Shown in pieces: positions 58,350 through 64,000 of a DNA stretch of 64,000 nucleotides (the stretch's first letter is position 1; every line of letters begins with the position of its first letter). The notes below the pieces were generated by a model that saw only the letters and a list, made by a program, of their open reading frames with translations, searched no databases and had not been told where the DNA came from. This DNA is from Triatoma infestans. Its lineage: Eukaryota; Arthropoda; Insecta; Hemiptera; Reduviidae. A program made the position numbers and the translations under genes. The stretch spans positions 287,900 through 351,899 of the forward strand of contig JAAEAF010001118.1 of the NCBI GenBank assembly GCA_011037195.1. Direction: 5' to 3'.

Positions 58350-60026
58350 TCTAATCTACAAACAACTCTTGTTCAAAAGTTCTGACTGAGACTGTCTAAT
58401 GGACCTTCATACAAGAATTAAATAAAACTTTTGGCTGAGATGGACCCGCCATCTTTGTGCGAGATGAATGGTACCCCGAAGTTGCCAAAGTCTTCCGAAA
58501 TTCCAAAATAAGCTGCGTGGTTTAAAAGTTGTATGTCTTTCAAACCCAATTTATAATTTGTTTCATGAATGGTTATGTTATTACTATTAAAACTTGAAGA
58601 ATCCTAACAACTAAGTTTTACTCAGCTTTAAACCCTAAAATAGATTTCAAAGACAGATAAAAGGCCACAAACTCAGTTTATGCCACAAAACTTCGGAGTT
58701 CTCTAATCTTCGACCGCATATATTCAATCTGGGCGAAAAGTTTCCTGCTTTTTGGTTAGTGAGATAATGTTCGTTTTTCAATTCAAAAAACTTTCGCGGT
58801 GTTAAAGGAGGGAACTTGTTATTGTAAAATGAATAACTTAATAATTTTAATATAAAAGTGAGAAAATATTGTATTATGAAGTTACACCTATTTACTGAAC
58901 AATTGTATACTTAGTAGTATATAAACTAATACTAATTGTATTTTTACAATAAAAGACGCATTATTAATTTTTAGGTGACCATATGAAATTTTAGGGGGGA
59001 TTCAGCAGCTAACATATTCGTGGCTTCAGCCATTTTGATAACTTTTTGAGGTCCCCTGGGAGTGTCCAAAGAAATAATTAATCTTATTGTTATTTATCTA
59101 ATTATGAACTGTATTTTGTAGTACGTAGCATAAAACAGTAAGGCTAAGCTTAGAAGAGGATGTAAGGTAGAAATCACCACAGGAATATACACACAGGTGT
59201 TACTATTTCCTCTGTTTAACACGTGCGTCGCACATGTCTTATAATATATCCAGTCTTGGTAGATTTATATAGTATTTGCTAGGTAAATATCCTCTCCAAT
59301 AAAAAAGATGCACACAGTATATCGTAATATGAATTACAAGAATTACATCTGAAACTTGAAAAGAAAAAAAGAAAGTTATTCCGATAATTTTTCAATTGGA
59401 AGTCAATACATTTAAGATAAAATAATTACATAAGTAAAAAAGCGAATAAAATATCTATTTCTTGAATTTATATTAGGAATGCTAACCAATGATTCTATGT
59501 GATTTCTAGTAAGTTGTAAATTTAAGAAAATGATTAAAAGATGTTATTTCAAGATAAAAAAAGAAATTCTTGATAACAAAGAGTTATTTATAAATATTTA
59601 CAATTACAAATATAAATACATGATGCTGCCTTTGACTAACTTTGCTTCTTTGTTAGGTTGCTGAAAAACACAGCTTACCGATCAATCTGATAGATACTTA
59701 TATATCACATTCTAATGGTCATTAATATTCAACAATCATAAATATAATAAGAGCTAGCTACTTATTGATAAAAACAGAATTAATCAAAAACAATTAATAA
59801 ATATTTTGTCGATGACAAGTTTTCAAAAAAAAAAAAAAAAAAAAAAAAAAGTTCAAAATTATGTTGGTATATATTTTTATTTGTCAAACATAAAGTAAGA
59901 CTAGGATAGTCTTCTTCAATAAAAAACTCTAAAAACTAATTAAGAACAGACAACAAGTTTGGAAGAATAGAAAGAACAGTTAACAACATCTTTTGGAAGG
60001 TAGAGAGAAAGCGAGAATGATAAAAT
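58350..60026. other. AT-rich non-coding stretch
   Basis: No gene. Contains an A run of about 25 (59826-59850). GTCCCCTGGGAGTGTCCAAA near 59050 may be a tiny fragment of the Helentron-like family. Confidence 0.4.
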
Positions 60027-60418
60027 TGTAATGGTACCGCAAAGATAATGCGACCACAGCAGAGAGAAGAGAAGGCCCTCTCTGTTAAACCAATATAATG
60101 GGGTTGTTGACGAGAGAAATTAGGTTTGATTAAATGAACGAGATATGCTGGCACTAATCTGATGTAGCTAAGTTTACACTAACTGCACTGGACTTTATAA
60201 TGGAAATGATAGAATGAATGGTGTGAGTAAAGATATGATACGATGTGATGTATAGTTGTATGGTTGTATCTGATAGATAGATCTAGATAGATTCCCACTG
60301 GCTTATATACATACGTTCTCCCACTCTAGCCTGCCTAAGTCAGAGAGTAGTCTCTGTTAACCAGAGAGGGCCTCTCTTCTCTCTGCTGTGGTCGCATTAT
60401 CTTTGCGGTACCATTATA
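60027..60418 (-). mobile_element. LTR with inverted copy of its own 5' end
   Basis: In sense (minus strand) the LTR runs from 60418 (TATAATGGTACCGCAAAG) to about 60092 (CCCCATTATAT), sharing ACTTAGGCAGGCTAGAGTGG and GTGCAGTTAGTGTAAACTTA with the LTRs at 10 and 39 kb. Immediately after the LTR come TTGG (start of the primer-binding site) and then ~62 bp that are the reverse complement of the LTR's first bases (60027-60088). The result is a terminal inverted repeat of ~62 bp around the LTR. Confidence 0.78.
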
Positions 60419-61005
60419 TAATCATATTGAACGTTAAGTCTCGTATATATGATGCTAGATAATACCTAATGAATCCATTTATTATATTCTCGGATAAGAG
60501 TGATTGATCCTTTCATTCCATTCCAATCTCTTCCAAATATTTGCTGGTGAATCGGGGGACTGTTCCAGAAGCTACAAACCACAGCCGTTTTTTTTTTTAC
60601 TGCAAAATCCCCTCACCACACCCGGGAACTTTTCTTTCAAACAAGGGATCACTTCTCGTAGATGTTTTTTTCTTTTCTTTATTCTCATATTAAATGTCTT
60701 CAGATTGGTTGGGGTAGTTCAACTCAAAACAAACAGTGGGATCGATTATGGCCATTCCATTAAAACGTTTCTAACGATTTTTATCATACTAGGTGTAACC
60801 ACTAGCCTAGATATAAATTATAGTCCTTTCACTTGAATTTGGGAATTTAAAAAAAAAAAAGATGGATTTTATACAGTTTTGAGGAAACTAATATAAATGA
60901 GCACATCTCTAAACTAACACAAAACTTCAATCAAGAAAATTACAAAAGTTTCTTTTGCATATTTGCATATGTTACTACTAGTTATTGAATTTTGTACATT
61001 TTTAG
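60419..61005. other. non-coding stretch
   Basis: A 110-codon open frame at 60504-60836 is low-complexity and hydrophobic with no family resemblance. I do not regard it as a gene. Confidence 0.4.
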
Positions 61006-61009
61006 TAAA

Positions 61010-61640
61010 ACATTAAATGCTCGATCAATATGAATTTTTTGATTCATTTCATTAACATTGATTCGAATGATGAAAAAAATTGGTATTACTTACTTTAATA
61101 GCTTGACATAAAAGGAGGGCAAATCAGCTTCACAGAATGTTTAAAAACTTCAGAGTATTAGCCGTGTGTTTGTTTAATAATACCACTAACAGTTACAGTT
61201 GAGACCTTATCTATCTGCCACCGTCCCAGTTTAGGCCATCTTGTACAGTCCGTTCAGATAAAAGCGAATAAAACTATGGCAGCGCGGATCAGAAGAAACC
61301 ATCCTAGTAAAAAAAAAAAAAAAAAAAAAAAAAATCATGTCTGGCGGGTTGGGAAAAAGTTCAATCTCAGAAAAGATCTATGCCGAGATTATTAAAAGCG
61401 ACCTGGGATTGGTGCGTATAAAAAACAAAAACAAAAATCCAGCATAGCGGAAAAATGCAATCGTTAAAGTAATGAAGAATATATTCACACAGCTCTAGAG
61501 AAGTAGGAAGTGTTTGGTAAGGTTTGAAAGAGGGCAACTTCCGATTCCGTTATGGTTTGATGAGAAGTGAGCTATCAGGGGCAAAAGAGAAATCCATTTT
61601 TGTGTAGATGATTCTGGGGACTACTACAAATGGGGAATAC
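61010..61640. repeat. dispersed repeat pair, copy 2
   Basis: Counterpart of 49060-49660, same orientation. An A run (61310-61334) interrupts it at the position where copy 1 has a shorter A run (about 49293-49303). Confidence 0.5.
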
Positions 61641-63184
61641 AAATTTAAAAAAACAGAACTTACAATAAAAATATACCTTAAAGTGAATTCAGTGAATTTA
61701 AAAAAAAAAAAAAGATATTCTGGAGTGGTGGGGAGAAGATTTATAAAACAAATGAAATAATAATCTATTTCAGTTATTTAAAATTATAAAAAGTTCAACG
61801 CACTTGAAGGTTCAACACTAATAGTACACGAGACGTTCAGGTTCTTAGAACCACAAACAAATGTCTGATGTATTGACTGTTTACAAGTTGTATGGAAAGA
61901 ACACTTTGTATGTGGGTGCGTTTGCTTAATGTCTGTGTGAGTTAGTATTGAATGCTCTTACAGTTTATGTATAGCATGCACATGTATGCGTTCACTTAGA
62001 ATGTTATAAATTGCCTTAAATACTACAAAAATCTATCTTTATATATTTTAAACTCAACACTGTTATAGCATAGATTAATAGAATTGTCTAAAATATCTAA
62101 AATGTACGACTTGCCACAGTAATAATCTGATTTTAATTATGTTAACGTTTTAAATATTCGCTATTATTACACAGCTATGAAAATGATAAAATCAACTACG
62201 CCGCTATTTCAATTTTTCGTTTTTGTTTTTTTTTTTTAACCTGCATACAGGAAACATAAACTCAAATAAATCGTGCTAAAAGGTTACGTAGTTGTTAATT
62301 TCTTATTTAGGAATCAGGAATACAAGTTTAAGTAATTCATACATTTTACACAATTTTGTAATACTTCGTCCTAAAGCTGTAAGAAAAAAGTAAATATTGG
62401 TTAACAATGTAGAACAAATATGATCATATATATATATCTTTCTGATCAGGAACATTATACTCCACGATACTATGGAACGCGAGAGATGGAGAAGATGTAA
62501 GTTGTTTCGTTGATGCAGAAGCAGACTTACATACATTAGGGTGTAATAAGAAGTCAGCATCCTAACTGATCAGGAAGATTTATGAATGCTGATGCATAAG
62601 ACCCAATCAAGGTAGTTATAAAACGCCTAAGGGGTAGGTAGGAGAGCCGGAAAAGATTAATTTTATTCTGTCAAATTATTATCTATATTTATTTGTTTAA
62701 CAATCATCCAATTGCACTTGGGAGGATAGGAGCAAAACGCCCAAAAAATTACATTAGTGTTATTCCATATTAGTGTTATTTCTAAAAAGTTAAAAATATG
62801 TTTAAGAATAAAATTTATGTTCGTAGAAACTAATTAAATAGAATCCAGCAAAATTATAGTACACTAAATCTTGACAAAATAAAACATAGACATATGTAAA
62901 CACTCAGTGAATACTTTGGTATAGTGAACAAGGCAAATTCTAATAAGACTCTGATGAGATACCATAATTAACTTGCAAGTGTTTTGTGCTCAGATTATTA
63001 CTCTTGGTCAGTTGCACACATATGAATACCTATTTGTCCCAATATTTGCAATAAGTAAGTAAATGAGAAAGTTTTATTATATCAAAGGGAACGCAAGACC
63101 CCCTGAATAAGTGTTTAATGCAGGTGCCTAAAAAAGGATTACTGATAAGTTTCTTTGAACAATAATTTTACTAGTGATTAAAAA
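61641..63184. other. AT-rich non-coding stretch
   Basis: No gene or repeat recognised. The 85-codon minus-strand frame at 62303-62560 lacks any motif. Confidence 0.4.
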
Positions 63185-63285
63185 TGCCATGATAAGCTGA
63201 GTGGTTAGCGATTCGCCTGCAATGCTATGGTATATTGCGATACTGAGTTTGATTCTCAAGCGTGGCTGTAATTTTTATTTCTATT
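63185..63285 (+). repeat. tRNA-like sequence, decayed
   Basis: ATAAGCTGAGTGGTTAGCG (A-box-like) and GAGTTTGATTCTCAAG (B-box-like) sit at tRNA spacing, but the acceptor stem does not pair and no SINE core follows. Probably a SINE head. Confidence 0.4.
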
Positions 63286-63599
63286 ATATTAGTGTTTTAA
63301 CCATCACTCGATTAATGTATATGGGCTCAGGCAACAAAATTTAATTCATAATTTGATTTTTCAAAATTTAAAGTTCTTATATACTTCTTGCAATAACGAA
63401 GACACGCAAACAAAAGAAGGCTAAAAACTTATGTAATTGTTTTAAATATTTACAACATATAAGTAGAAGATATTTCATATTTGAAGAGCAGTGGTATTAG
63501 GAGCGTAGAAATGATAAACCGGTAGTAATAAGCATAGTATAATAGGATCCGAAGAGCGGAGAGAAACACAAAAATGAAAATCTAGTTACTTGCTACCTA

Positions 63600-63875
63600 G
63601 GCCAAATTACGGTGGGAGACTGTATATATATATATAGCCCTACCAACAACAGTCTATACGACAGTTTATAGCCAGTTAACAATCAGTCAGCAACCTTCTA
63701 CTATCTTTCTCATCTATATATCTCTTGTTACCTAATTAATTTCTATTATACGTGTAAAGACCTTGCAGTTTGTGTGAATCCTCTCATTATACAGTGTTCA
63801 TTATTTATTATAGTTTATTTCATCTTAAAATCCTTTCACTCTAAATTCTCTCTCTTTCTCACATCCATTATATAT
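63600..63875 (+). mobile_element. possible distant LTR
   Basis: ACCTTGCAGTTTGTGTGAATC, TTATACAGTGTTCA and CTCTCTTTCTCACATCCATTATA follow the order of conserved blocks in the 39-kb LTR (GTGCAGTTAGTGTAA, TATAACAGTGTCTT, CTCTCCTCATCAACTCCATTATA). A TATA-rich stretch precedes them. Similarity is low, so this is a suggestion. Confidence 0.35.
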
Positions 63876-64000
63876 TAAATAGGTTGGAAATCGTATTGGC
63901 GAAGCATCAATGTTCGAACTAATTTGCGTCAGAGTGACGCAGTATCTGTAATGTAATTTAATATAGCCTTCCTTGAATCAATGAAAGAAGCAGTCAGGAC

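Larger units (their letters stand above)
39157..64000 (+). other. start of a further ADAMTS intron (inferred)
   Basis: The donor GTATGT follows the third exon, and no acceptor-plus-exon continuing the ADAMTS frame is recognised to the end of the window. This suggests an intron of at least 24.8 kb, unless a short exon was missed. Confidence 0.5.

Noticed and set aside
60504..60836. 110-codon plus-strand open frame with hydrophobic stretches
   Set aside because: Low-complexity residues over T-rich DNA, no homology pattern, no splice or promoter context.
1..64000. Bacterial-type systems, CRISPR arrays and operons
   Set aside because: The window is eukaryotic: spliced exons, SINEs, LINEs and Pol III genes. 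No spaced direct-repeat array with unique spacers was seen.

Overview
The window is AT-rich eukaryotic DNA, most likely from an arthropod and probably an insect. It shows no operons. It contains interrupted protein-coding exons with GT/AG borders and a dense load of arthropod-type transposons: Jockey/I/CR1-like LINEs, tRNA-derived SINEs, Tc1 and Harbinger relics, and Helentron-like elements. I cannot name the species from the sequence.

The only host protein gene I can support is an ADAMTS metalloproteinase on the plus strand. Three exons (10951-11076, 18245-18393, 39028-39156) join in one open frame and encode part of the M12B-type propeptide. They are separated by introns of about 7.2 and 20.6 kb, and no further exon is recognisable in the remaining 24.8 kb. 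A tRNA-Ser(GCT) gene with intact promoter boxes and a T-run terminator lies at 51083-51164.

Most of the rest is mobile DNA. The dominant family has nine near-complete copies of about 1 kb (7.2, 21.0, 22.1, 23.3, 36.3, 41.6, 45.2, 52.1 and 53.9 kb). Each has a subterminal inverted repeat (CTTTCTCTTACTCC), a short hairpin beside one end, a CA/GT microsatellite near the other end, and internal units repeating every ~290 bp. This is the plan of a non-autonomous Helentron (HINE/DINE-1-like). Older diverged relatives lie at 18.7-20.9, 24.4-24.8, 51.6-53.5 and 57.4-57.8 kb. LINE relics occur at 1.3-2.7, 15.6-16.0, 19.3-20.1, 24.9-25.1, 26.8-28.5, 32.4-33.4, 35.5-36.2 and 36.4-37.4 kb, several with clear target-site duplications and two nested inside other elements.

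Three loci stand out. At 25.1-25.7 kb there is a fragment of a partitivirus-like RNA-dependent RNA polymerase (an endogenous viral element) with a single in-frame stop. It is fused to a LINE 3' tail, and the whole may be bounded by a short target duplication. At 39.2-40.7 kb four near-identical ~300-bp LTRs are separated by three identical-length 77-bp leaders carrying a tRNA-Leu-like primer-binding site, and the whole array is flanked by the 5-bp duplication TAATA. The same LTR family is also rearranged at 9.6-10.2 kb (two LTRs 7 bp apart) and at 60.0-60.4 kb (one LTR with an inverted copy of its own 5' end). A 206-bp foldback MITE with a TTA duplication lies at 41.4 kb, near a Harbinger transposase relic at 43.0-43.3 kb.
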